Positions 1 to 6,040 of a stretch of 8,477 nucleotides of DNA are shown one piece after another; the first letter of the stretch is position 1, and the number at the start of each line of letters is the position of its first letter. The position numbers were made by a program, and so were the translations under genes. The notes beneath the pieces were generated by a model. It saw nothing but the letters and a program-made list of their open reading frames with translations, did not search any database and had not been told where the DNA came from. Source of the stretch: an uncultured Lachnospiraceae bacterium. GTDB taxonomy: Bacteria > Bacillota > Clostridia > Lachnospirales > Lachnospiraceae. Location: contig CACYBJ010000141.1 in the NCBI GenBank assembly GCA_902772565.1, positions 1-8,477 of the forward strand, read 5' to 3'.

Positions 1-753
1 CATACGGCCGTTGAAGATATTACTCTCACCGATGAAATCGGCTACGAAAGCATTCTTAGGCTCGTTGTAAATATCTTCGGGTGTGCCTATCTGCTGGATA
101 AGACCGTCAGACATAACAACCACCTTATCGGACATGGTAAGGGCTTCTTCCTGATCATGGGTTACATAGATAAATGTAATGCCAAGTTCCTTATGCATGG
201 ACTTAAGCTCTATCTGCATTTCCTTACGCATCTTAAGATCGAGTGCACCGAGCGGCTCATCGAGAAGAAGAATCTCCGGTTCGTTTACAATGGCACGGGC
301 AATGGCAATTCTCTGCTGCTGACCGCCTGAAAGGGTTGTTACGGAACGCTTGTCAAATCCTTCAAGGTCAACCATTGCAAGGGCCTTATGAACCTTTTCA
401 ACCGTTTCTTTGCGGCTCATCTTCTTAAGCTTAAGACCAAAAGCCACGTTGTCGAAAACATTAAGATGAGGGAACAGGGCATATCTCTGGAAAACCGTAT
501 TAATAGGTCTCTTAAAAGGAGGAAGCTTACTGATATCCTCTCCCTTAAGCAGAATTTCACCTTCTGTAGGTGACTCAAAGCCTGCTATCATTCTGAGCGT
601 TGTAGTCTTTCCGCAACCGGAAGGTCCGAGAAATGTAACGAATTCACCCTTTTTGATCTCAAGGTTGAAATCTTCTACAACAAATGTGTTTCCATCGTAA
701 CTTTTCTTGATATTCTTAAGTTCGATGATGTTTTCCGAATTCTTTTTTTCCAA
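1..753 (-). CDS. potA: Spermidine/putrescine-type ABC transporter ATP-binding protein, C-terminus cut by window edge
   Basis: This is the cytosolic ATPase of an ABC importer, most like PotA, which powers polyamine uptake with PotB, PotC and PotD. The 251 visible residues hold a complete nucleotide-binding domain: Walker A GPSGCGKT at 43-50, Q-loop in VFQRYALFP at 87-95, signature LSGGQQQR at 141-148, Walker B ILLLDEP at 161-167, D-loop GALD at 169-172 and H-loop His199 in VTHDQEEA. The C-terminal TOBE substrate-regulation region, roughly the last 100 residues of the family, is mostly outside the window. The start is TTG at 753-751. It has GGAGGAG seven bases upstream, no ATG lies near, and the next in-frame Met (55) would delete Walker A. 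It begins two bases after the dehydrogenase stop, so the two genes are probably cotranscribed. Related spermidine, Fe3+ and sugar importer ATPases share this domain. The PotA call rests on the FQRYALFPHLNV and FGLKLK segments; permease genes to the left would settle it. Confidence 0.85.
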   Translation of the reverse strand, partial: MEKKNSENIIELKNIKKSYDGNTFVVEDFNLEIKKGEFVTFLGPSGCGKTTTLRMIAGFESPTEGEILLKGEDISKLPPFKRPINTVFQRYALFPHLNVFDNVAFGLKLKKMSRKETVEKVHKALAMVDLEGFDKRSVTTLSGGQQQRIAIARAIVNEPEILLLDEPLGALDLKMRKEMQIELKSMHKELGITFIYVTHDQEEALTMSDKVVVMSDGLIQQIGTPEDIYNEPKNAFVADFIGESNIFNGRM

Positions 754-755
754 TT

Positions 756-1721
756 CTATACTCCTCCAAAAACTCTGTTTCTATCTTCACCGCGAAGAAA
801 TGCGGATATATTTTCATAGGTCTCATCTATACAGCGCTGTCTCGCTTCTATGGCGCCCCATCCCTGATGCGGCGTAATAATCAGTTTCTCGCTGTCTTTA
901 ATGGCATTTAAGGGGTTGTCTGCCCTTATGGGCTCGGCGCTTAACACATCAAGTCCGGCTCCGGCTATGGTGTCATTCACAAGGGCATCGTAAAGAGCCT
1001 GCTCGTCAACGATTCCGCCTCTGCCAAGATTAAGAATGAAGGCTGATTTCTTCATCTGCGCCAGTTCATCTGCCGCAATAAGCCCCTTTGTCCTTTGGTT
1101 TAACGGACAGTGGATACTTATCACATCCGACTCCCTAAGAAGCTCGGACAGTTCAACCCGCCTGTAGGTTTCATTATTGTTTTTTCCGCTGGTGGAATAA
1201 TAAATCACGTTGCATCCGAAGGCAGATGCCACCTCCGCAACTCTTCTTCCTATGGTTCCGAGGCCGATAATTCCCCAGGTTTTACCGTGGAGTTCATGAT
1301 AAGTACGCCCGAAGTGGGAAAAAGCACCGGACTTTTCATATTCACCGTTTTTTACATAGGAATCGTAATAAGATATGTGTTCAAACAAAAAAAGCAACAT
1401 CGTAAAGGTATGCAAAAGCACGGACTCTGTTGAATATCCGCTCACATTCTCTACAATGATGTTTCTTTTGTTCACATAGTCGAAGTCGACGTTATTGGTA
1501 CCCGTCGCTGTCAGACATATAAGTTTAAGATTTTTGGCGCCGTCAAGAACGGCTGCATTCATCGGGATTTTGTTAACTACCACGATGTCTGCGTCTTTGA
1601 TTCTGTTAGCATTTTCCTGTGGGTCGGATGCTCCGTAGCATACAACCTCTCCAAACTCCCTGAAACGATCTATTCGAACATCAAGTCCCAGAGAGTTTCT
1701 CTCCATGAAAACAATTCTCAT
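756..1721 (-). CDS. D-isomer-specific 2-hydroxyacid dehydrogenase (NAD(P)-dependent)
   Basis: This cytosolic oxidoreductase of 321 residues, the usual family length, should interconvert a D-2-hydroxyacid and its 2-keto acid. It has an N-terminal catalytic half (about 1-100), a Rossmann domain (about 101-285) with GLGTIG at 153-158, and a C-terminal return to the catalytic domain. The catalytic triad is visible: Arg234 in NLGRGG, Glu263 in SAEP and His285 in TPHQGW. The acidic residue that usually ends strand beta-2 and selects NAD is absent; the sequence there is VIYYSTSG (173-180). Substrate cannot be fixed from sequence; hydroxypyruvate/glycerate and D-lactate-like substrates are the main options. 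The ATG is preceded by GGAGG at a spacing of 8 (1730-1734). It lies 63 bases after the CPBP gene, with paired repeats in its leader, and directly before potA. Neither neighbour indicates a pathway. Confidence 0.9.
   Translation of the reverse strand: MRIVFMERNSLGLDVRIDRFREFGEVVCYGASDPQENANRIKDADIVVVNKIPMNAAVLDGAKNLKLICLTATGTNNVDFDYVNKRNIIVENVSGYSTESVLLHTFTMLLFLFEHISYYDSYVKNGEYEKSGAFSHFGRTYHELHGKTWGIIGLGTIGRRVAEVASAFGCNVIYYSTSGKNNNETYRRVELSELLRESDVISIHCPLNQRTKGLIAADELAQMKKSAFILNLGRGGIVDEQALYDALVNDTIAGAGLDVLSAEPIRADNPLNAIKDSEKLIITPHQGWGAIEARQRCIDETYENISAFLRGEDRNRVFGGV
761..767 (-). promoter_or_regulatory. Ribosome binding site fixing the TTG start of potA
   Basis: Read on the minus strand this is GGAGGAG, a near-perfect anti-16S match, seven bases before the TTG at 753-751. 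It lies inside the end of the dehydrogenase gene and encodes its last Gly-Gly before Val-stop. The upstream gene's C-terminus is therefore also the downstream gene's Shine-Dalgarno sequence, an arrangement that favours translational coupling. Confidence 0.75.
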
Positions 1722-1735
1722 CCATAAATCCTCCG

Positions 1736-1785
1736 ATCCGCGAATAGAGATTATTTGCGCGGATACGAAGAATACTGTAATCCGC
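1736..1785 (-). repeat. Three-arm inverted/direct repeat in the dehydrogenase leader
   Basis: On the minus strand, arm 1 GCGGAT (1785-1780) is followed after exactly 15 bases by arm 2 ATCCGCG (1764-1758), and after another 15 bases by arm 3 CGCGGAT (1742-1736). Arm 2 can pair with arm 1 (6 bp) or arm 3 (7 bp), but not both. Arm 1 overlaps the last base of the CPBP stop codon, and arm 3 sits two bases before the GGAGG ribosome binding site of the dehydrogenase. No U-tract follows either hairpin, so this is not an ordinary terminator. The repeats are seen directly; a regulatory role is inferred. Confidence 0.5.
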
Positions 1786-2855
1786 TATAGGACTGCCGGC
1801 AATATAATAAAAGCAGCAAGAGCAATATAACATATAATCATTCCCGGGGAAAGTATTGTTTTTAAAACCGGGAATCTTTTTTGGTTTTCATCCTCCAAAG
1901 AGAACATATTAAGGTGTGTAAGAAGGTAGATAACACCTATAAAAGCCATAACATACTCTGCAAGTGTCATAATAAGACCTATGGTAAGATACATTAAGGC
2001 ATCACTGTTTTCAGTCAGAGCCTTAATAGTCTCACCTTCGTTTGCGCCGAGTATCTGTGAAAGACTGCCCACACCGGCCGCTTCTGCTGCCTGGGAATAT
2101 AAGAACATAATAACCATAGAGTACAGATTAAGTGTCATGTGCAATATGATACTGTGTCTTAATCTTCCTGTCTTTATATAGACATAGGCAAAGAACATGC
2201 CGACTAAAAATGCGTAGAAAAACTGCTCAAAGTTACCGTGAACCAGTCCGAACAAAAGACCGGATGTCAGTATTGCCTTGAGTTTTCCATACTTATAGGT
2301 ACGGTCAACAATCATTCTTCGCATCATTATTTCCTCAAATATAGGAGCAAATGATACGGTAAAAATGAGCATAATATAATAGTCACCGGAAATCATGTCC
2401 ACAAGACCGGATTTGGATTCTGTACCGCCTGCCGACTTAATAAGCGTATTTATGATATTTCCGATTATGCTTCCGATTACAGAAAGTGAAAAAACAATAC
2501 ATACGTTTTTCAGATAAGTTCCGAAACCGTATTTTTCTTCTGATTTTGGAAGGGGCTCAAACTTAATCTTCTTTAATATAAAAACAAAAGGAAGGAAGGC
2601 TGCCACCTCAAGAGCCAGGGAAAGCAAAGCTGCCTGAGCTACCGTAAAGTGAAAGTAATCCTTTTTGATAATATTATATGAAAACAGTAATACTAAACCG
2701 TTCCATAAACCATAAAAAACGATCATGGCGATGCCGAGAATGTTATAGTCCCGTGCAGGCGTAAAAACTTCCTTCTCGGGAATAACTGTCTCTACTATTC
2801 CGTCATTATCGTAATACTCGTTTTTTAATCCGTTATCGTCATCAAATTCATTCAT
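1785..2855 (-). CDS. CPBP-family intramembrane protease (CAAX protease / bacteriocin-processing type)
   Basis: This polytopic membrane protein of 356 residues belongs to the CPBP (Abi/Rce1-like) glutamic intramembrane endopeptidase family. An acidic, charged N-terminus (1-36) precedes about eight hydrophobic segments, near 38-60, 71-95, 114-138, 157-175, 190-206, 210-227, 233-254 and 288-313, with a last one at 335-355. All family motifs are present: EExxxR at 174-179 (EEIMMR), FxxxH at 202-206 (FGLVH) and HxxxN at 239-243 (HMTLN). It should therefore be catalytically competent. Relatives in Gram-positive bacteria process peptide pheromones or bacteriocins or give immunity to them, but no small peptide gene is evident nearby, so the substrate is unknown. 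The ribosome binding site AGAGG lies 11 bases from the ATG, rather far. A short A+T-rich stem (AAAAC/GTTTT) can enclose it, which may lower translation. It has its own upstream promoter after luxS. Confidence 0.88.
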   Translation of the reverse strand: MNEFDDDNGLKNEYYDNDGIVETVIPEKEVFTPARDYNILGIAMIVFYGLWNGLVLLFSYNIIKKDYFHFTVAQAALLSLALEVAAFLPFVFILKKIKFEPLPKSEEKYGFGTYLKNVCIVFSLSVIGSIIGNIINTLIKSAGGTESKSGLVDMISGDYYIMLIFTVSFAPIFEEIMMRRMIVDRTYKYGKLKAILTSGLLFGLVHGNFEQFFYAFLVGMFFAYVYIKTGRLRHSIILHMTLNLYSMVIMFLYSQAAEAAGVGSLSQILGANEGETIKALTENSDALMYLTIGLIMTLAEYVMAFIGVIYLLTHLNMFSLEDENQKRFPVLKTILSPGMIICYIALAAFIILPAVL

Positions 2856-2875
2856 GACTATAAAAACCTCTGAGT

Positions 2876-2929
2876 TTTACACTATACTAAATCCCAAATT
2901 ATTTTAAGACATAAGAAGTGCAGTGTAAA
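2876..2929. repeat. 8-bp inverted repeat bracketing the CPBP promoter
   Basis: TTTACACT at 2876-2883 and its exact reverse complement AGTGTAAA at 2922-2929 are 38 bases apart. One arm covers the -35 hexamer and the other lies just downstream of the predicted start site. This is a possible pair of operator half-sites, but an 8-base match in A+T-rich sequence can arise by chance. Confidence 0.3.
2901..2929 (-). promoter_or_regulatory. Sigma-A-type promoter for the CPBP gene (and perhaps dehydrogenase-potA)
   Basis: On the minus strand, TTTACA (2929-2924) is separated by exactly 17 bases from TAAAAT (2906-2901). Each hexamer has five of six consensus bases. Transcription would begin near 2894, giving a leader of about 40 bases before the ATG at 2855. 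An 8-base inverted repeat overlaps this promoter (separate entry). Confidence 0.6.
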
Positions 2930-2997
2930 GGAATATGCAGATTTATAGTCAAAAATTCAAAATGTGTTCATAAATTGTATACATGTGCCCCGATGGT

Positions 2998-3522
2998 TTA
3001 AGAATCAAAGAATCTGCGACCGTCTTCCGTAACAAGTCTCTCGGATGCGGGGTATCTAAAGATTGCATCGTTTTCGGCATTGGCAGCAAGATAATCGGCG
3101 AACTTCGCGGCATGCCACTTGGCAATCTCTATATTGTGCATGCGGAAGTTTCCGCAGTTTACGGCAGATGCTCCCGGCACCTCGTCGTATTCTTCCACAG
3201 ATCTGAAAGCTGCAAGAAGAAGACCATGGATTTCCTTTGGCGCACGATTGCCCTTAAGGATAAGATAGAATCCTGTAAGACATCCCATGGGGCCCCAGTA
3301 GATAACCTCATCCTTCCACTGCTCGTCATTTCTCAAGTAGGTTGCTATGATGTGCTCAAGAGAATGCATTGCAGCCACATCAACGGCAGGCTCCACATTC
3401 GGTCTGGTCACTCTTACATCATAGGTTGTTATTTTATTCTCTCCCACAACATCCACTCTGCTGGTGAATATTCCGGGAACGATTTTTGTATGATCCACTG
3501 AAAAGCTTGGTATTAAATCCAT
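2998..3522 (-). CDS. luxS: S-ribosylhomocysteine lyase, AI-2 precursor synthase
   Basis: This cytosolic homodimeric metalloenzyme cleaves S-ribosylhomocysteine to homocysteine and 4,5-dihydroxy-2,3-pentanedione, the precursor of autoinducer-2. That recycles the by-product of SAM-dependent methylation. The metal-binding and catalytic set is visible: HSLEH at 53-57 gives His53, Glu56 and His57; Cys81 in PMGCLTGFY is the catalytic cysteine; Cys123 in VNCGNF completes the metal site. At 174 residues it is slightly longer than the B. subtilis protein and ends in a charged tail (about 155-174). The IYWGPMGC stretch resembles Bacteroides/Clostridia LuxS more than the Bacillus form. AAGGAGA (3528-3534) lies about five bases from the ATG. 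It sits 47 bases after the PAS-CPBP gene and is followed by no clear terminator. No pfs, metK or other methyl-cycle gene is adjacent. Confidence 0.97.
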   Translation of the reverse strand: MDLIPSFSVDHTKIVPGIFTSRVDVVGENKITTYDVRVTRPNVEPAVDVAAMHSLEHIIATYLRNDEQWKDEVIYWGPMGCLTGFYLILKGNRAPKEIHGLLLAAFRSVEEYDEVPGASAVNCGNFRMHNIEIAKWHAAKFADYLAANAENDAIFRYPASERLVTEDGRRFFDS

Positions 3523-3545
3523 TTTAATCTCCTTTTATCTTGGTT

Positions 3546-3561
3546 ACCGGCCGTAGCCGGT
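3546..3561 (-). repeat. C(UACG)G-capped hairpin between the PAS-CPBP gene and luxS
   Basis: The transcript reads ACCGGC-UACG-GCCGGU, a perfect 6-bp GC-rich stem closed by UACG on a C-G pair, a member of the very stable cUNCGg tetraloop class. It is followed by AACCAAG, not a U-run, so it is unlikely to terminate transcription by itself. It lies nine bases past the PAS-CPBP stop codon and about 11 bases before the luxS ribosome binding site. It could stabilise an upstream mRNA 3' end, guide processing or insulate luxS translation. Confidence 0.5.
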
Positions 3562-3569
3562 CTGAAATC

Positions 3570-4622
3570 TTAAAAGAACAGACACATGGCAATGTATCCT
3601 ATTACCCAGTGCAGTATAAAGCAGCCCCAAATATCCTTTTGTACTTCAAAGATGATACCGAGTACAAGACTCAGTAAAAATGCAGCTCCCATAAATGCAA
3701 ATCCGAAAGGAATGTGCATAAGCGAGAAAAGCAGGGATGTCATGAGAACAGCCAGAGGTCGCTGCCACTTAACCTGGAAAACCGCCTTTACGCTGGTCTG
3801 TATCACGCCTCTTGCAAGAAATTCCTGGGTAATGGCTGTTGCGGCATAGCTAAGGAAACCGCTTAAGGTTCCGCCTATGAAATAGTCCTTGCCTCCCAGT
3901 TCCATAAATACCTGGCCGCCTCTTGAAATAATGAGGATGGAACTGCCCAATATGGTAAGTAACAGGGTTTCCACCGTATTCTTTTTTATTTTGGGAATGT
4001 TTGGAACCATTCCTATTTCGCTGAACTTTATACTGGTAAAGAAGAATACTTCAAGGAACAGTATAAAGCTGATGCCCTCAATAAGGCGTGTATAAAATGC
4101 GTTGGTATAAGGACGTCCCAAAGTGAATCGGAACAATGACCAAAGACTTAAGTATACCGTGATACATGTAATGAGACCTGCAATTATGTAAGCCGAATCC
4201 CTGGCTTGCTGCTTCAGCTGATGCTTTATGGTTTCATCCTCTACCAGTATCATCATACCCTTAAAAGGCACCCGTCTGAAAACATGGCTTTCGGCAACAA
4301 GGGATACATCCACTGCCAGATAGGTTCTCTTTCCGCTTTCCGTCCTGTATTCAAGATACTCTTTTTCGGAAGGAAGACCTTTGGACATGGTATTATCCAT
4401 GAGAATATTGAAGTCACTGTTCTTCTTGTTGCGCATAAACACTTCACGGAAACCCTTATCAACCACTTCTTCGGATTTAACATCAAAAATGTTTTCCGCC
4501 GCGGAATTGACATAGTTTATGCGGCCGTCGGAATCTACAAGAATAACTCCGTCACTGATATTCTCAAACAGATTATTGGCAAGCCTCGGGCTTACTATAT
4601 TGTTGTAAGTAACATCTGCCAT
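3570..4622 (-). CDS. PAS domain fused to a CPBP-family membrane domain with altered active-site motifs
   Basis: This 350-residue protein has two parts. Residues about 12-128 form a PAS sensor domain (LFENISDGVILVDSDGR, then YVNSAAENIF), normally a cytosolic small-molecule or redox sensor. A charged linker (about 129-144) leads to around seven hydrophobic segments (146-166, 178-199, 217-233, 247-264, 288-305, 308-325, 331-349) that match the CPBP fold. The three CPBP motifs are recognisable but altered. EExxxR is QEFLAR at 266-271, so the first Glu, the catalytic one in characterised Rce1, is Gln. FxxxH is intact (FSLMH, 299-303). HxxxN is HWVIG at 338-342, with Gly for Asn. Proteolysis may be lost or changed. 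The ATG follows the aroA stop by one base, with GAGG (4629-4632) inside the end of aroA, so translation is probably coupled; luxS follows. The ligand, any protease activity and the partner are all unknown. Confidence 0.8.
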   Translation of the reverse strand: MADVTYNNIVSPRLANNLFENISDGVILVDSDGRINYVNSAAENIFDVKSEEVVDKGFREVFMRNKKNSDFNILMDNTMSKGLPSEKEYLEYRTESGKRTYLAVDVSLVAESHVFRRVPFKGMMILVEDETIKHQLKQQARDSAYIIAGLITCITVYLSLWSLFRFTLGRPYTNAFYTRLIEGISFILFLEVFFFTSIKFSEIGMVPNIPKIKKNTVETLLLTILGSSILIISRGGQVFMELGGKDYFIGGTLSGFLSYAATAITQEFLARGVIQTSVKAVFQVKWQRPLAVLMTSLLFSLMHIPFGFAFMGAAFLLSLVLGIIFEVQKDIWGCFILHWVIGYIAMCLFF

Positions 4623-4623
4623 T

Positions 4624-5952
4624 TTACGCCTCTAAATCAATTAGAAACCTGTCAAATACTTCAAAATAATCTTTAAATGTTTTGCTGACACAGGATGGGT
4701 CCAGTATGGTAACGCCCTCCGTTCTTAGTCCTGCCAGCGAAAAACTCATAGCCACACGGTGGTCCTCATAGGTTATTATATCACCGCCGTGGATATTTGA
4801 AATATCGGGAATTATTTTAATTGTACTATCGGTATCTTCGGTTTTAACTCCAAGCCTTGCAAGGTTTTCCTTTATTGCTTCTATCCTGTCTGATTCCTGA
4901 AGCCTGATGTGACCAATACCGACAATTACCACAGGCGCATCGGCATATGCCGAAAGCACTGCCACCGTAAGAGCCTGGTCGGAAAAGCTTCCCATGTCAA
5001 TTTCAAAACCCCCGGTAAGACGTCCTGCTTCAGGACCGGTTACGGTTACGCCTTCGGGATTATCCTCATCGATTCTACAGCCCATTCTTAACAGTACATC
5101 AAAGAGCTGCACATCTCCCTGGAGAGATTCGGTCTTTACGCCTTTTACGGTTACGGTAGAACCGGTAAGGGCAGCGGCTCCGTAAAAGTAGGCAGCGGCT
5201 GACATGTCCGGCTCCACAAAGTAGTTAAGGGCCTTAAGACCATCGCTCTTTGGAATGACATAACTGATTTTACCGTCCTTATCGCTCTTGGTAATATTTA
5301 CGCCGAAATCCTTTATCATGCTGACAGTCATGTCTGCATATATGAGACCGTGACTGCCCGTAACTTCTATGTTAAGTTCTCTTCCGCAGGCCGCACCTGC
5401 AATAAGCAGGGCGCTTAAAAACTGGGAACTCTTGTCTATGTTAACGCTTACGGTTCCGGGGATTCTGTTAACATCTCCCACTCCGGTCACCTGAAGAGGA
5501 AAATGTCCCTCCTCCTCAAGGCAGATGATTTCCGCTCCGCATTCACGAAGAGATTCGATCAGAGGCTGCATGGGACGTTTTTTCATCTGATCCGAGGAAT
5601 TAACAGTAACCGTTCCCGCAGAAAAGCCCAGCATTGCCACGAGAAATCTTGCGGCGGTTCCCGCACTTCCCACATTGATGCTTCGTCCGTCAAAGTTGCC
5701 CAATCCGCCGCCGGTAATTACTACCTCGCCTGTTTCTTCACTGAAGGATAGTTCAAAACCCAGATCCTTAAGGCAGTTAAGAAAGTGTTTTGCGTCATCG
5801 GAAAACTGGCATCCCACAAGCCGGCTGGTGCCTTTTGAAAGAGCTGCCAAAAGAAGGGCTCTGTTGGTTATGGACTTGGAACCCGGGACCTCTGTTACTA
5901 CTCTTTTGTTAACGTTTATTTTTTCAGGTGTTTTTACTGTATATTTATCCAT
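4624..5952 (-). CDS. aroA: 3-phosphoshikimate 1-carboxyvinyltransferase (EPSP synthase)
   Basis: This cytosolic enzyme of the shikimate pathway transfers the enolpyruvyl group of PEP to shikimate-3-phosphate on the way to chorismate. At 442 residues it is a normal length with both inside-out alpha/beta domains. Landmarks are PGSKSITNR at 23-31 (Lys26), GSAGTAAR at 95-102, KKRPMQPL at 124-131, SSQFLSALL at 175-183, Asp325 in FSDQALT (the E. coli Asp313 equivalent), QESDR at 352-356 (Glu353) and the KTF segment at 424-426. Two positions differ from the E. coli type: Phe103 follows Arg102 where E. coli has Pro101, and Gln352 replaces the Lys before the catalytic-region Glu. The start at 5952 has only a weak AGGT site (5959-5962), just below a strong hairpin. 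It is the first gene after the leuS terminator and overlaps the signals of the PAS-CPBP gene downstream. No other aro gene is visible. Confidence 0.96.
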   Translation of the reverse strand: MDKYTVKTPEKINVNKRVVTEVPGSKSITNRALLLAALSKGTSRLVGCQFSDDAKHFLNCLKDLGFELSFSEETGEVVITGGGLGNFDGRSINVGSAGTAARFLVAMLGFSAGTVTVNSSDQMKKRPMQPLIESLRECGAEIICLEEEGHFPLQVTGVGDVNRIPGTVSVNIDKSSQFLSALLIAGAACGRELNIEVTGSHGLIYADMTVSMIKDFGVNITKSDKDGKISYVIPKSDGLKALNYFVEPDMSAAAYFYGAAALTGSTVTVKGVKTESLQGDVQLFDVLLRMGCRIDEDNPEGVTVTGPEAGRLTGGFEIDMGSFSDQALTVAVLSAYADAPVVIVGIGHIRLQESDRIEAIKENLARLGVKTEDTDSTIKIIPDISNIHGGDIITYEDHRVAMSFSLAGLRTEGVTILDPSCVSKTFKDYFEVFDRFLIDLEA

Positions 5953-5964
5953 TATTGTACCTAA

Positions 5965-5981
5965 GGCAGGCGATGCCCGCC
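5965..5981 (-). repeat. GC-rich hairpin abutting the aroA ribosome binding site
   Basis: The minus strand reads GGCGGGC-ATC-GCCTGCC, a 7-bp stem with one G-U pair and a three-base loop. It ends 12 bases before the aroA ATG and two bases before the weak AGGT site. The sequence upstream is also structured: CCCCGGGG at 6012-6019 and GGCC-AGA-GGCC at 6018-6028. The leader could control translation initiation of aroA. I do not recognise a known riboswitch class. Confidence 0.45.
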
Positions 5982-6040
5982 GGACTTATCTCCCTTTGGT
6001 TATCACTATTACCCCGGGGCCTCTGGCCGTGTTTTACCCT

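Noticed and set aside
2930..2997. Terminator for luxS in the gap after its stop
   Set aside because: I found no GC-rich stem followed by a U-tract; the region is A+T-rich with only the short palindrome TGTATACA. luxS transcripts may run on or end elsewhere.
2983..3501. Plus-strand open frame of 172 codons opposite luxS
   Set aside because: It is antisense to an unmistakable LuxS with a complete active site, and its translation shows no family features.
3546..3561. Hairpin before luxS as an intrinsic terminator
   Set aside because: The stem is strong but is followed by AACCAAG instead of a U-run.
4206..4676. Plus-strand open frame of 156 codons opposite the PAS domain
   Set aside because: It is antisense to the PAS coding region, crosses the aroA junction, and has no convincing ribosome binding site.
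5985..6005. Tiny GTG-initiated leader peptide upstream of aroA (GTG ATA ACC AAA GGG AGA TAA)
   Set aside because: It has six codons, no run of aromatic codons that would suggest attenuation, and could occur by chance.
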